This document shows, one piece after another, positions 8,955 to 16,443 of a stretch of DNA of 20,301 nucleotides. A program made the position numbers and the translations under genes. Below the pieces are notes generated by a model. That model was not told the DNA's origin. It worked only from the letters and a program-made list of their open reading frames with translations, and ran no database searches. This DNA comes from JBEVEP01 sp040512755 (GTDB lineage Bacteria; Pseudomonadota; Alphaproteobacteria; Rhizobiales; Rhizobiaceae), in contig JBEVEP010000359.1 of NCBI GenBank assembly GCA_040512755.1, positions 1 to 20,301 on the forward strand, in the 5' to 3' direction. Within the stretch, counting starts at the first letter, position 1. The number at the start of each line of letters is the position of its first letter.

Positions 8955-9425
8955 TCAGCGGTCGCTGCGGGTGACAACGGTGCCGAGCAGCAAATCGTGC
9001 ACTGTCCGCTTGCGGTCGAGCACGAACGTCGCAAGCAGGATGAGCGGCGTCAAAATGACATTGCCGGCCCAGAAGAGAACCGAATGGACGACAGCGGTAA
9101 TGCCGTCGATCCGCGGGCCGTCCAGCCGTTCGAGCCGGATGCTCATCATCTGCATCCCGACCGTCGCCTGTTTCGGTCCGCCAAGCGTGTTCCAGATGTA
9201 GATTAGCGCGACTGCGGGGACGAGGATGCCGAAAAGCAGCCAGCCGAGCCCGAGCGTCAGGATGCCGAACAAGAAAACCAGGATGCCGAAGGGGATCAAA
9301 AGCAGGCCGACGATCAGGTAATCGATGCAGAACGCCAGAACCCGCCGCGTCCGCACGCCCTCATAGACACGGCTGTCGTTCAGCCGCGTGGACATCGTGT
9401 CGCTTTCAAGAACGCCTGTGTTCAT
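8955..9425 (-). CDS. RDD family membrane protein
   Basis: A 156-residue inner-membrane protein of the RDD family (PF06271 type), named for conserved Arg and two Asp. The N-terminal conserved part reads VRTRRVLAFCIDYLIVGLLL (about 24-43). A glycine-rich second helix follows (about 47-80), then LGGPKQATVGMQMMSIRL (81-98), a third helix (about 112-136) and the closing DRKRTVHDLLLGTVV (137-151). Role is unknown for most family members; transport or membrane-insertion roles have been suggested for some. The start at 9425 is chosen because AAAAGGAAAG sits 5-9 bases before this ATG. ATG at 9395 and an upstream ATG at 9491 are less supported. It lies 115 bp after hemB on the same strand, so cotranscription is possible. 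Confidence 0.9.
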   Translation of the reverse strand: MNTGVLESDTMSTRLNDSRVYEGVRTRRVLAFCIDYLIVGLLLIPFGILVFLFGILTLGLGWLLFGILVPAVALIYIWNTLGGPKQATVGMQMMSIRLERLDGPRIDGITAVVHSVLFWAGNVILTPLILLATFVLDRKRTVHDLLLGTVVTRSDR

Positions 9426-9493
9426 CTGCTTTCCTTTTCGGGCGCATCGATAACAGCCTGCGGCTGCCTCATCCAGATGGGGATCAGCCAAGG

Positions 9494-9507
9494 GAATTCA
9501 AGAATTC
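9494..9507. repeat. Small palindrome GAATTC-AA-GAATTC
   Basis: Two GAATTC hexamers separated by AA form a 14-bp inverted repeat in the 115-bp hemB-RDD gap, about 70 bp before the RDD start. It could be an operator or chance; nothing else supports a function. Confidence 0.25.
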
Positions 9508-9540
9508 TGCAACGGAATCAGGCGCGCCGGGTTTCGCAGG

Positions 9541-10569
9541 TCAGCCCTTCAGCAGCGTCGCGACTTCGGGCGCGAAATAGGTGAGGATGCCGTCGCAGCC
9601 GGCCCGCTTGAAGGCAAGCAGGCTTTCCATCATCGCGCGCTCGCCATCGATCCAGCCATTGGCGGCGGCTGCCTTGATCATCGAATATTCGCCCGACACC
9701 TGATAGGCGAAGGTCGGCATCTGGAATTCGTCCTTCACGCGGCGGATGATGTCGAGATAGGGCAGGCCCGGCTTGACCATGACCATGTCGGCGCCTTCGG
9801 CAAGGTCCTGCTCTGTTTCGCGGAGTGCCTCGTCGGTGTTGGCGGGATCGAGGTAGTAGGTCTTCTTGTCGCCCCTGAGCAGACCCGCGGTGCCGACCGC
9901 TTCGCGGTACGGACCATAGAATGCGGAGGCGAATTTCGTCGCATAGGACATGATGGCGACGTCCGGGAAGCCGTTGGCGTCCAGCGCATCCCGGATCGCT
10001 CCGATGCGCCCGTCCATCATGTCGGACGGGGCGATGATGTCCGAACCCGCTGCTGCCTGCAGCACGGCTGCGGCCGCGAGCTGTCCGACGGTCTCGTCAT
10101 TGACGATGACGCCGTCGCGCAGGATGCCGTCATGGCCGTGGCTGGTGAACGGGTCGAGCGCCACATCGGTGATGACGCCGATCTCCGGCACCGCCTGCTT
10201 GATGGCGCGGGTCACCCGGTTGATGATGTTGTCGCTGTCGAGAATATGCGAACCCGTCTGATCCCGGAGTTTCATGTCGACGTTCGGAAATGTCGCTATG
10301 GCCGGGATGCCCAGCTTCGCCGCCCGTTCAGCCTCCTTGACGGCAAGATCGAGCGAAAGGCGGAAGACGCCAGGCATCGCGGCGATCGGCTCGCGCCTGT
10401 TGTCGCCGTCGATGATGAAGATCGGCCAGATCAGGTCGTCAACGGTGAGATGATTCTCCTGCACCAGGCGGCGCGACCAGTCGGCCTTGCGCATGCGGCG
10501 CAAGCGGCGGCTGCCTGTGATTTCATCGACGCTGCGGGCTCCCGCGCTGAGGCGGCTGATCTTGTTCAT
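9541..10569 (-). CDS. hemB: Porphobilinogen synthase (delta-aminolevulinic acid dehydratase)
   Basis: Condenses two 5-aminolevulinate molecules to porphobilinogen, the first common step of haem, cobalamin and related pyrrole synthesis, in the cytosol. The 342-residue product covers the whole TIM-barrel family length. The two Schiff-base lysines are visible: Lys212 in MSYATKFASAFYGPYR and Lys266 in MVMVKPGLPYLD. The metal region is DVALDPFTSHGHDG (about 135-148), with Asp and no zinc-binding cysteines, the pattern of magnesium-dependent bacterial enzymes. Other conserved parts are IAPSDMMDGRIGAIR and FAYQVSGEYSMI. The ATG at 10569 has a good GGAGAA site 5 bases before it. It heads the minus-strand group hemB, RDD, bpt and is divergent from the hydrolase gene, with repeat copy B in the gap between them. 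Confidence 0.98.
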   Translation of the reverse strand: MNKISRLSAGARSVDEITGSRRLRRMRKADWSRRLVQENHLTVDDLIWPIFIIDGDNRREPIAAMPGVFRLSLDLAVKEAERAAKLGIPAIATFPNVDMKLRDQTGSHILDSDNIINRVTRAIKQAVPEIGVITDVALDPFTSHGHDGILRDGVIVNDETVGQLAAAAVLQAAAGSDIIAPSDMMDGRIGAIRDALDANGFPDVAIMSYATKFASAFYGPYREAVGTAGLLRGDKKTYYLDPANTDEALRETEQDLAEGADMVMVKPGLPYLDIIRRVKDEFQMPTFAYQVSGEYSMIKAAAANGWIDGERAMMESLLAFKRAGCDGILTYFAPEVATLLKG

Positions 10570-10663
10570 CGCATTTCTCCGGACAGGCGGGTTCTATCAT
10601 GTGGGCCATCCGGACACCAAGCGCGAAGGACCAGAATGATGCGGGCGACCGGTGACTGTCATG

Positions 10664-10851
10664 TTTGACCGATTGTGCTGCCCCTCATCCCCCTGCCGGG
10701 ACCTTCTCCCCGTACGGGGAGAAGAGACGCCTTCATTTCGGATTTCGCCAATCGCCAACGCTGGAAACTTCAGCGCCGTCGATGCAGCTAGAGTTCCTCT
10801 CCCCGCATGCGGGGAGAGGATGCCGGCAGGCAGGTGAGGGGTGCAAAGGAT
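10664..10851. repeat. Composite palindromic intergenic repeat, copy B (inverted relative to copy A)
   Basis: Read on the minus strand, this matches the element at 3465-3659: CACCTGCCTGCCGGCAT, a CTCTCCCCGCATGCGGGGAGAG hairpin, then CAGCGTTGGCGATTGGCG and AAATGAAGGCGTCTCTTCTCC almost unchanged, and the far end TTTGACCGAT (10664-10673 on the plus strand). The copy B end near 10851 has lost the TTTGACCGAT motif. It occupies about half of the 369-bp hemB/hydrolase gap; in the rest (10570-10663 and 10852-10927) I see no gene or clear promoter. Confidence 0.88.
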
Positions 10852-10938
10852 ATCTGGATTGATCGTCGGTTCAAAAACCGATTCCACTTTGCCGGGGCAT
10901 GCGCTAGCACTGCGCTTCCCTGTGGTCGGAGGAGAATC

Positions 10939-11988
10939 GTGCGCGTGGATTTTGGCGCCGGTGACGAAATGCGCTTCGAGCGTATCGGCAGGGCGGGGGT
11001 CGTGACGCTGACACGGCCGAACGCGCTCAACGCCGTCACGCATCGCATGCTCAAGGCGCTAGGCAACGCCCTTTCGGCGTGGGAGCACGACAGCGCCGTT
11101 GCTCTGGTCATAATCAAAGGCGAGGGCCCCGCCTTCTCGGCGGGCGGCGATCTTCTCGACATCTACGAGGCCGGCCGGAAAGGAACGCCGTTGGTCGAAT
11201 TCTTCGCCGACGAGTACCGGCTGAACGCCAAGATCGCGGGATATCCGAAGCCGTACGTCGCGCTTATTAACGGCATCGTCATGGGCGGGGGCGTCGGCGT
11301 GTCTTTTCACGGGTCGCATCGGATCATGACCGAGAACGCGCAATTCGCGATGCCGGAGGTCGGCATCGGCTTCTTTCCCGACGTCGGGGCGAGTTATCTG
11401 CTGCCGCGCTTGAAGCGCGGCTTCGGCATGTATCTGGGCCTTACAGGCAACCGCATACGCTATGGCGACGCTCTGTGGTCCGGGCTGGCCACGCATGCCG
11501 TTGACGCCGCAAGCCTTGCCACGCTGATCGGTGGGCTGGCCGAATCCGGATCGCCCGACGACGCGCTGGACGAAGTGGTCAAAACGCCGCCGCGCGAGAC
11601 CGATGACGCCACGATCCATGAGATCGGCAATCATTTTATGAGCGGAACGTTGAACGACCTGATGACCAGTCTCACCCTGGGCGCTGAAGACGAGGAAGAC
11701 TTCGCGTTGGCGACGCTCGCAACTCTGCGCAAGCGTTCCCCCACAAGCATCAATGTGGCGTTCAGGCAGATCAATGCCGGCGCGATGCTGTCGATCGAGG
11801 AATGCATGCGGATGGATTTCCGCATTCTCAACCGGATGCTTGCCGGCCACGATTTCTACGAGGGCATCCGGGCCGCCCTCATCGACAAGGGCAGCGCACC
11901 CCAATGGCGGCCGGCAACGCTGGAGGAGGTCGATCCCGCGTCCATCGAATCCTATTTTGCGCCGCTCAAAGAGGAACTGGTGCTTTGA
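10939..11988 (+). CDS. Enoyl-CoA hydratase/isomerase family, probable 3-hydroxyisobutyryl-CoA hydrolase
   Basis: A crotonase-fold enzyme of 349 residues. The length and motifs fit the 3-hydroxyisobutyryl-CoA hydrolase branch, which releases 3-hydroxyisobutyrate from its CoA ester in valine breakdown. Visible are LTRPNALNAVTHRM (about 24-37), the oxyanion-hole segment FSAGGDLLDIYE (66-77), NGIVMGGGVGVSFHGSHR (111-128), and MPEVGIGFFPDVGASYLLPRL (138-158), where Glu140 and Asp148 match the catalytic acids of the hydrolases. The C-terminal half has the typical SIEECMRMDFRILNRML. The start is a GTG at 10939 with a strong GGAGGAG four bases ahead; the ATG at 10969 is too far from it and the ATG at 10807 lies inside repeat copy B. 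The next gene begins within its stop codon. Exact substrate is inferred. Confidence 0.9.
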   Translation: MRVDFGAGDEMRFERIGRAGVVTLTRPNALNAVTHRMLKALGNALSAWEHDSAVALVIIKGEGPAFSAGGDLLDIYEAGRKGTPLVEFFADEYRLNAKIAGYPKPYVALINGIVMGGGVGVSFHGSHRIMTENAQFAMPEVGIGFFPDVGASYLLPRLKRGFGMYLGLTGNRIRYGDALWSGLATHAVDAASLATLIGGLAESGSPDDALDEVVKTPPRETDDATIHEIGNHFMSGTLNDLMTSLTLGAEDEEDFALATLATLRKRSPTSINVAFRQINAGAMLSIEECMRMDFRILNRMLAGHDFYEGIRAALIDKGSAPQWRPATLEEVDPASIESYFAPLKEELVL

Positions 11989-12407
11989 ACCGGGACCTGA
12001 ACAGGCAGCGCTCGCTCGTCCCGACGACGGCGGAAGTGACGTTCTACTGGTTCCACAGGGTGATCGCCGCCTATTGCCTGATGTTCGGCCTACTCTACTG
12101 GATCCGCCTGATCGGCATATATGACGGCCCGACATGGCGCTTCGACCTGATGCCCGTTCACTGGCAGGTGGCGAGCGTCACGCTTGCCGTGCTTTTCCCC
12201 TTCGCGGCAAGCGGGCTGTGGATGCTGGCCTCCTGGGGCCCGGTGATCTGGTTCCTTTGCGCGGCGATGGAAGGGGTGATGTATGCCGGCTTCCCGGAGC
12301 TTTTCGGCGACAAGCGGCTGATTGTCATTTCGCACTTTTGCGTGGCGCTGCTCTACGCCACGTTCCGCCTCGTCATCTATTTGCAGAAGCGCTCGGCCCT
12401 GCAGTAG
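11985..12407 (+). CDS. Small four-helix membrane protein (DUF6163-like), TTG start
   Basis: A 140-residue integral membrane protein with four predicted helices (about 24-44, 60-82, 85-102, 112-134). It resembles an uncharacterised family I know from Rhizobiales, remembered as DUF6163; the number is from memory. Conserved-looking stretches are YWIRLIGIYDGPTWRFDLMPVHWQ and FAASGLWMLASWGPVIWF. No ATG or GTG gives a sensible start. A TTG at 11985 overlaps the stop of the hydrolase gene (TTGA) and has GAGGAA eight bases ahead, so I take that as the start. Translation is therefore probably coupled to the upstream gene. It ends 192 bp before ldtR. Function is unknown; the place next to a cell-wall regulator suggests an envelope role, which is only inference. 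Confidence 0.82.
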   Translation: MNRDLNRQRSLVPTTAEVTFYWFHRVIAAYCLMFGLLYWIRLIGIYDGPTWRFDLMPVHWQVASVTLAVLFPFAASGLWMLASWGPVIWFLCAAMEGVMYAGFPELFGDKRLIVISHFCVALLYATFRLVIYLQKRSALQ

Positions 12408-12514
12408 TCGCTTGTGCGAACGCGCGTGGTTAACGGATTGATCCTGCAAAGGCATCTGTTAAGCATCCTTCGAAACCTCTCCCCGGTAAGCTCCTGTTAG
12501 CCTTGGCCTTTAAG

Positions 12515-12574
12515 TCGAATTTTAGGTGTATTCGATAGGGTCGCTGCAAGGTGAGAAAAAACAAAAAAATCACC
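12515..12574 (+). promoter_or_regulatory. Inverted repeats in the ldtR leader
   Basis: Two inverted repeats lie in the 192-bp gap before ldtR. The first is TCGAAT-N9-ATTCGA at 12515-12535, with perfect 6-bp arms and the spacing of a MarR-type operator. The second is GGTGA..TCACC at 12550-12574, whose 15-base loop is almost all A. Autoregulation by LdtR through the first is plausible but unproven. No convincing -35/-10 pair was found; TTGGCC at 12503 is the best weak candidate. Confidence 0.35.
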
Positions 12575-12599
12575 GGGCGACAAACGAGAGGCAAAAACA

Positions 12600-13115
12600 A
12601 TGATCAATACGCTTCAGGCGGCGAAGACCGCTGGTGTATCCGATGATCGCCGTGATGCGATCCGCTCCCTTTACATGGAATCCCTGCAGCTTGTTGAACG
12701 GCTGCATCGCAGGTTGCTTGATGTAATCAAAGATGAGTTCGACCGAAACGGCCGCACCGACATCAATGCGATCCAGGCGTTGCTGCTGTTCAACATCGGC
12801 AATGCCGAGCTGACCGCCGGCGAGTTGCGCTCGCGCGGCTATTATCTCGGCTCGAATGTCTCCTACAATCTGAAGAAGCTCGTCGACCTCGACTTCATCA
12901 ATCATCAGCGGTCGCGCATCGACCGCCGCTCGGTCCGCGTCAGCCTGACGCCGAAGGGAGCGGCTGTTGCCGAGGTCGTCGCCGGCCTCTATGAGCGCCA
13001 CATCGGCTCGATCGAACAGGTTGGCGGCATCAATCAGGATGAATTCCGCCAGATGAACCGCGCGTTGCAGCGCCTCGATCGGTTCTGGAACGACACGATC
13101 GCGTATCGCATGTAA
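12600..13115 (+). CDS. ldtR: MarR-family transcriptional regulator LdtR
   Basis: A 171-residue winged-helix regulator of the MarR family. Dimerisation helices lie at both ends (about 15-45 and 130-165). The DNA-binding part includes ELTAGELRSRGYYLGSNVSYNLKKLVDLDFINHQRSRIDRRSVRVSLTPKG (about 70-120), where helix 3 and the wing with DRRSVRVSLT are clear. It matches my memory of LdtR from Liberibacter and Sinorhizobium, which controls a neighbouring L,D-transpeptidase gene and tolerance to osmotic stress. The next gene here is such a transpeptidase, which strengthens the assignment. The ATG at 12600 has GAGAGG eight bases before it. It is a single-gene transcript ended by a strong terminator, so ldtP must have its own promoter. 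The effector is not visible. Confidence 0.92.
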   Translation: MINTLQAAKTAGVSDDRRDAIRSLYMESLQLVERLHRRLLDVIKDEFDRNGRTDINAIQALLLFNIGNAELTAGELRSRGYYLGSNVSYNLKKLVDLDFINHQRSRIDRRSVRVSLTPKGAAVAEVVAGLYERHIGSIEQVGGINQDEFRQMNRALQRLDRFWNDTIAYRM

Positions 13116-13144
13116 GAAGGCGTCTGCGTCAGGCAGGGTCACAA

Positions 13145-13180
13145 AAAACCGGCGCCACGCGGGGCGCCGGTTTTGTTTTT
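13145..13180 (+). terminator. Rho-independent terminator of ldtR
   Basis: Perfect 12-bp stem AAAACCGGCGCC / GGCGCCGGTTTT with a 6-base loop, followed by GTTTTTT, 30 bp after the ldtR stop. Confidence 0.95.
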
Positions 13181-13421
13181 TGAACTGTTGCGAAGCGGCC
13201 GATCGGACAGCGGTCACGTTGCCGCCATATTCCAGTGACTTACCGTTAGGTTGAGGCATGCCGTCGGCTTGCCGGCCGTAGGGGACTCAACTCGACATTG
13301 CGCGCTTGCGCTGGAGAGAAAAGCGCCCGTTATGGTTGGCGAATTGTTAACGGTGGCCCATTACATTTATCGGATTCCCCACCGCCCGATACTGCGAAGT
13401 GTAAGAGGTCTGGAACGCCCC
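13181..13421 (+). promoter_or_regulatory. Presumed ldtP promoter region
   Basis: Because ldtR ends in a strong terminator, ldtP needs a promoter in these 241 bp. No clear sigma-70 pair is visible. TTGTTA (13344-13349) with TTATCG at 17-bp spacing is weak. GTTAACGG (13346-13353) also occurs before ldtR (12429-12436), which may be chance. A GANTC methylation site (GATTC) lies near 13373. No small gene is seen. Confidence 0.3.
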
Positions 13422-14678
13422 ATGAAAACAACCCGCCGCCTTTTCATAACTGGCGCAAGCGCCCTTGCCGGCTCGATACTGGCAGGTGCTGCGAGTGCTC
13501 AGGATGTGATCGGAGATATCCTGAGTTCGCCGCGTCGCGGCAATTGGGACGACCAGTTCGATGCACGAGCCAGTGTCGGCGATAAGGTGACCTCGACGCT
13601 GCCGATCACCAGCCTGCAGACAGTTGCTTATGTCGAGCAGGCGATCGCTCAATATTCCGGCATCGTCGCACAAGGCGGCTGGCCGACAGTTCCAGCAACG
13701 AAGAAGCTCAAGCTCGGCGTGGTCGATCCGGACGTGGTGGCGCTGCGCAGACGTTTGATGGTCACGGGCGACCTGTCGCCGAGTGCCGGCATCTCGGAAG
13801 CGTTCGACACCTATGTGGACGCCGCAATGAAGCGCTTCCAGGCCCGCCACGGCCTGCCGGCTGATGGCGTCCTCGGTCAATATTCCTATGCTGCCCTGAA
13901 CGTTTCCGCTCCGGTGCGGCTCGGTCAGCTCGAAACGAATCTCGTTCGCTTGCGGTCGATGGCCGGCGATCTCGGCCCGCGCTACGTCATGGTCAACATT
14001 CCGGCAGCTCAGGTCGAGGCGGTCGAGAATGGGCGTGTTGTGCTGCGCCATACGGCCATCGTCGGCAAGATTGACAGGCAGACGCCGCTCGTCAATTCGA
14101 AGATCAACGAGGTCGTCATCAATCCGTACTGGAACGCCCCGGAATCGATTATCCGCAAGGACATCATCCCGTTGATGCGCAAGGACCCGCAATATCTGGC
14201 GAAGAACAGCATCCGCATCCTTGGCCCAGACGGGAACGAGATCGACCCGACCGCGGTGAACTGGTCTACCGAAGACGCGGCGAAGTTCCGCTTGCGGCAG
14301 GACCCGGGGAAGGGCAATGCGATGGCGTCGGTGAAGATCAACTTCCCGAGCCCCGACGGCGTTTACATGCACGATACGCCGCAGCAGAGCCTGTTCTCCA
14401 AGCTCATGCGCTTCGATTCGTCCGGCTGCGTTCGCGTGCAGAATGTCCGCGATCTCGTCACGTGGCTGTTGCGGGATACGCCCGGCTGGAGCCGTCAGCA
14501 TTTCGAGCAGACGATCAAGAGCGGCGCGAATACGCCGGTCTCGCTGGCTATTCCGGTGCCGGTCTACTTCATCTATGTCTCAGCCTGGTCGACGGGCGAC
14601 GGCGTGGTCCATTTCCGGGACGACATCTATGGGCTCGATGGGGTGGACGAACTCCAGCTTTCTTCAACGGCCCTGTAG
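13422..14678 (+). CDS. ldtP: L,D-transpeptidase LdtP (YkuD domain)
   Basis: A 418-residue periplasmic enzyme that forms or exchanges peptide links through diaminopimelate in peptidoglycan. The N-terminus MKTTRRLFITGASALAGSIL..AASAQD has a twin-arginine motif (TRRLFIT) and an ASA cleavage site near residue 26, so Tat export is likely. A peptidoglycan-binding-like domain lies at about 100-160 (VVALRRRLMVTGDL to AMKRFQARHGLPADGVLGQYSYAALN). The YkuD domain covers about 186-350, with active-site His317 (MHDTP) and Cys336 in FDSSGCVRVQNVRDL. The C-terminal part (PVYFIYVSAW..DDIYGLD) fits YcbB-type enzymes. The ATG at 13422 is chosen for the signal peptide; in-frame ATG codons at 13332 and 13251 would bury it. 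It directly follows ldtR, its likely regulator, and ends in its own terminator. Confidence 0.94.
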   Translation: MKTTRRLFITGASALAGSILAGAASAQDVIGDILSSPRRGNWDDQFDARASVGDKVTSTLPITSLQTVAYVEQAIAQYSGIVAQGGWPTVPATKKLKLGVVDPDVVALRRRLMVTGDLSPSAGISEAFDTYVDAAMKRFQARHGLPADGVLGQYSYAALNVSAPVRLGQLETNLVRLRSMAGDLGPRYVMVNIPAAQVEAVENGRVVLRHTAIVGKIDRQTPLVNSKINEVVINPYWNAPESIIRKDIIPLMRKDPQYLAKNSIRILGPDGNEIDPTAVNWSTEDAAKFRLRQDPGKGNAMASVKINFPSPDGVYMHDTPQQSLFSKLMRFDSSGCVRVQNVRDLVTWLLRDTPGWSRQHFEQTIKSGANTPVSLAIPVPVYFIYVSAWSTGDGVVHFRDDIYGLDGVDELQLSSTAL

Positions 14679-14696
14679 ACGTCGGCAGCGATACAA

Positions 14697-14730
14697 AAAA
14701 AAGCCGCTCCTCTCGGGGCGGCTTTTTTGT
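14697..14730 (+). terminator. Rho-independent terminator of ldtP
   Basis: AAAAAAGCCGC / GCGGCTTTTTT stem with a short C/G-rich loop, followed by GTTTG, 18 bp after the ldtP stop. Confidence 0.94.
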
Positions 14731-14853
14731 TTGTCCCGCCAGGACTGGCGCAAAGCAGCCATGAAATTTCGCGCAGCGAACGTGGCGGGGGCCGGGCAAG
14801 TGTGTTAATGGCGCGCCGAAACGCCGATCCCCCCGACAGCAAGGATTACCGCC

Positions 14854-16167
14854 ATGGCAACAGCAACGGCAGCCTCGAAAGATTTCGAGTCGTTCTTCAA
14901 TACTTCGCTGGCTGATATCGATCCGGACGTCTTCGGCGCTATTCGCAACGAACTCGGGCGCCAGCGGCATGAGATCGAACTGATCGCTTCCGAAAATATC
15001 GTTTCCCGCGCCGTGCTTGAGGCGCAGGGGTCGATCATGACCAACAAGTACGCCGAGGGCTATCCAGGCAAGCGCTACTATGGCGGCTGCCAGTTCGTGG
15101 ATGTCGTCGAGGAGCTGGCGATCGAACGCGCCAAGAAGCTCTTCAATTGCAAATTCGCCAATGTTCAGCCCAACTCCGGCAGCCAGATGAACCAGGCGGT
15201 TTTCCTGGGGTTGCTGCAGCCCGGCGACACCTTCATGGGGCTCGACCTCAATTCGGGTGGTCACCTGACGCACGGCTCGCCGGTCAACATGTCCGGTAAA
15301 TGGTTCAAGGTCGTTTCCTACGGCGTGCGCAAGGACGATCATCTGCTCGACATGGATGAAATCGAGAAGCTGGCGCATGAACAGCGGCCGAAACTCATCC
15401 TGGCCGGGGGTACGGCATACTCCCGTATCTGGGACTGGAAGCGCTTCCGCGAGATCGCCGACGCGATCGGCGCGTATCTGATGGTCGACATGGCGCATAT
15501 CGCCGGGCTGGTGGCGGGCGGCGTGCACCCTTCGCCGCTGCCTCACGCCCATGTCGTGACCACTACGACGCACAAATCGCTCAGAGGGCCGCGCGGCGGC
15601 ATGATCCTCGCCAATGACGAGGAGATCGCAAAGAAGATGAACTCGGCGGTCTTCCCCGGTCTGCAGGGCGGGCCGCTGATGCATGTCATTGCCGCCAAGG
15701 CTGTGGCGTTCGGGGAAGCGCTGCGCCCCGAGTTCAAGACCTATGCGCAGGACATTGTGGCGAACGCGAAGGCTCTGGCTTCGAGCCTGAAGGAGACCGG
15801 CCTCGACATCGTTTCCGGCGGCACGGACAACCATCTGATGCTTGTGGATTTGCGGCCGAAGAATGCGACCGGCAAGCGCGCGGAGGCAGCACTTGGCCGC
15901 GCCAACATCACCTGCAACAAGAATGGCATCCCGTTCGATCCCGAAAAGCCATTCGTCACCTCCGGTATCCGCCTCGGCACGCCAGCCGGGACGACACGCG
16001 GCTTCGGCCAGGCCGAGTTCCGTGAGATCGGCAATCTGATCACGGAAGTTCTGGACGGGCTGAGAGCGTCGAATTCGGACGAGGGCAATGCTGCCATCGA
16101 AGCTGCGGTCAAACAGAAGGTTGTCGCGCTCACCGACCGCTTTCCGCTCTATCCCTATCTGGGCTGA
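14854..16167 (+). CDS. glyA: Serine hydroxymethyltransferase
   Basis: Pyridoxal-phosphate enzyme that interconverts serine and glycine with tetrahydrofolate, the main source of one-carbon units, in the cytosol. The 437-residue length is normal. The family signature with the cofactor lysine is VVTTTTHKSLRGPRGG, giving Lys241. Also visible are ELIASENIVSRAVLEAQGS, TNKYAEGYPGKRYYGGCQFVD, NVQPNSGSQMNQAV, VDMAHIAGLVAGG and the C-terminal TSGIRLGTPAGTTRGF. The ATG at 14854 has AAGGA eight bases before it. It lies between the ldtP terminator and a hairpin about 130 bp downstream, so it is probably a single-gene unit, although read-through into nrdR is possible; glyA next to nrdR and the rib genes is a common proteobacterial order. 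I see no riboswitch in the 123-bp leader. Confidence 0.98.
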   Translation: MATATAASKDFESFFNTSLADIDPDVFGAIRNELGRQRHEIELIASENIVSRAVLEAQGSIMTNKYAEGYPGKRYYGGCQFVDVVEELAIERAKKLFNCKFANVQPNSGSQMNQAVFLGLLQPGDTFMGLDLNSGGHLTHGSPVNMSGKWFKVVSYGVRKDDHLLDMDEIEKLAHEQRPKLILAGGTAYSRIWDWKRFREIADAIGAYLMVDMAHIAGLVAGGVHPSPLPHAHVVTTTTHKSLRGPRGGMILANDEEIAKKMNSAVFPGLQGGPLMHVIAAKAVAFGEALRPEFKTYAQDIVANAKALASSLKETGLDIVSGGTDNHLMLVDLRPKNATGKRAEAALGRANITCNKNGIPFDPEKPFVTSGIRLGTPAGTTRGFGQAEFREIGNLITEVLDGLRASNSDEGNAAIEAAVKQKVVALTDRFPLYPYLG

Positions 16168-16298
16168 ACGCAATATGCGGCGGCTCGCGTGAGCCCGCTG
16201 CATTCCCGGCTTTGTCGAGGCTTGAACGATTCCGCGCCGTACTTGCTTGGGCACAGGCAACGTGCACTCTAACGCCTTGAATCATTTCGGGGGCATGC

Positions 16299-16400
16299 GC
16301 TGGAGCGGCGTGCATCCGGACGAAACCGGGCGCCGCTCCAGCTCTTTGTTTTAGCCGCATTTGTGCGACGCCAAGTGTTTCCACTTGGCTGCAAAATGCT
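16299..16400. repeat. Two-hairpin intergenic element, with terminator-like first stem
   Basis: The first stem has perfect 12-bp arms GCTGGAGCGGCG (16299-16310) and CGCCGCTCCAGC (16331-16342), with a nested CCGG..CCGG, followed by TCTTTGTTTT to 16352. It could end glyA transcripts. The second is GCCAAGTG-TTTC-CACTTGGC (16370-16389), flanked by GCATTT (16357-16362) and AAATGC (16394-16399). The order CGCTCCAGCTCTTTGTTTTA..GCAT..CAAAATGCTCTAA recalls an abundant Rhizobiales intergenic repeat; that match is from memory. The rest of the 276-bp glyA-nrdR gap holds nothing I recognise. Confidence 0.75.
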
Positions 16401-16443
16401 CTAAGCCTTTGCCAACGGAAGAATCGCGAGCGAAGGGCAATCC

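Noticed and set aside
12429..13353. Shared GTTAACGG before both ldtR and ldtP as an LdtR site
   Set aside because: An 8-base match between two leaders of about 200 bp is expected by chance; noted only as a weak hint.
14731..14853. Glycine riboswitch before glyA
   Set aside because: The leader is short and shows no tandem aptamer features.
14569..16260. 563-codon open frame antisense to glyA and the end of ldtP
   Set aside because: It crosses the strong ldtP terminator and opposes glyA, with shadow-type composition.
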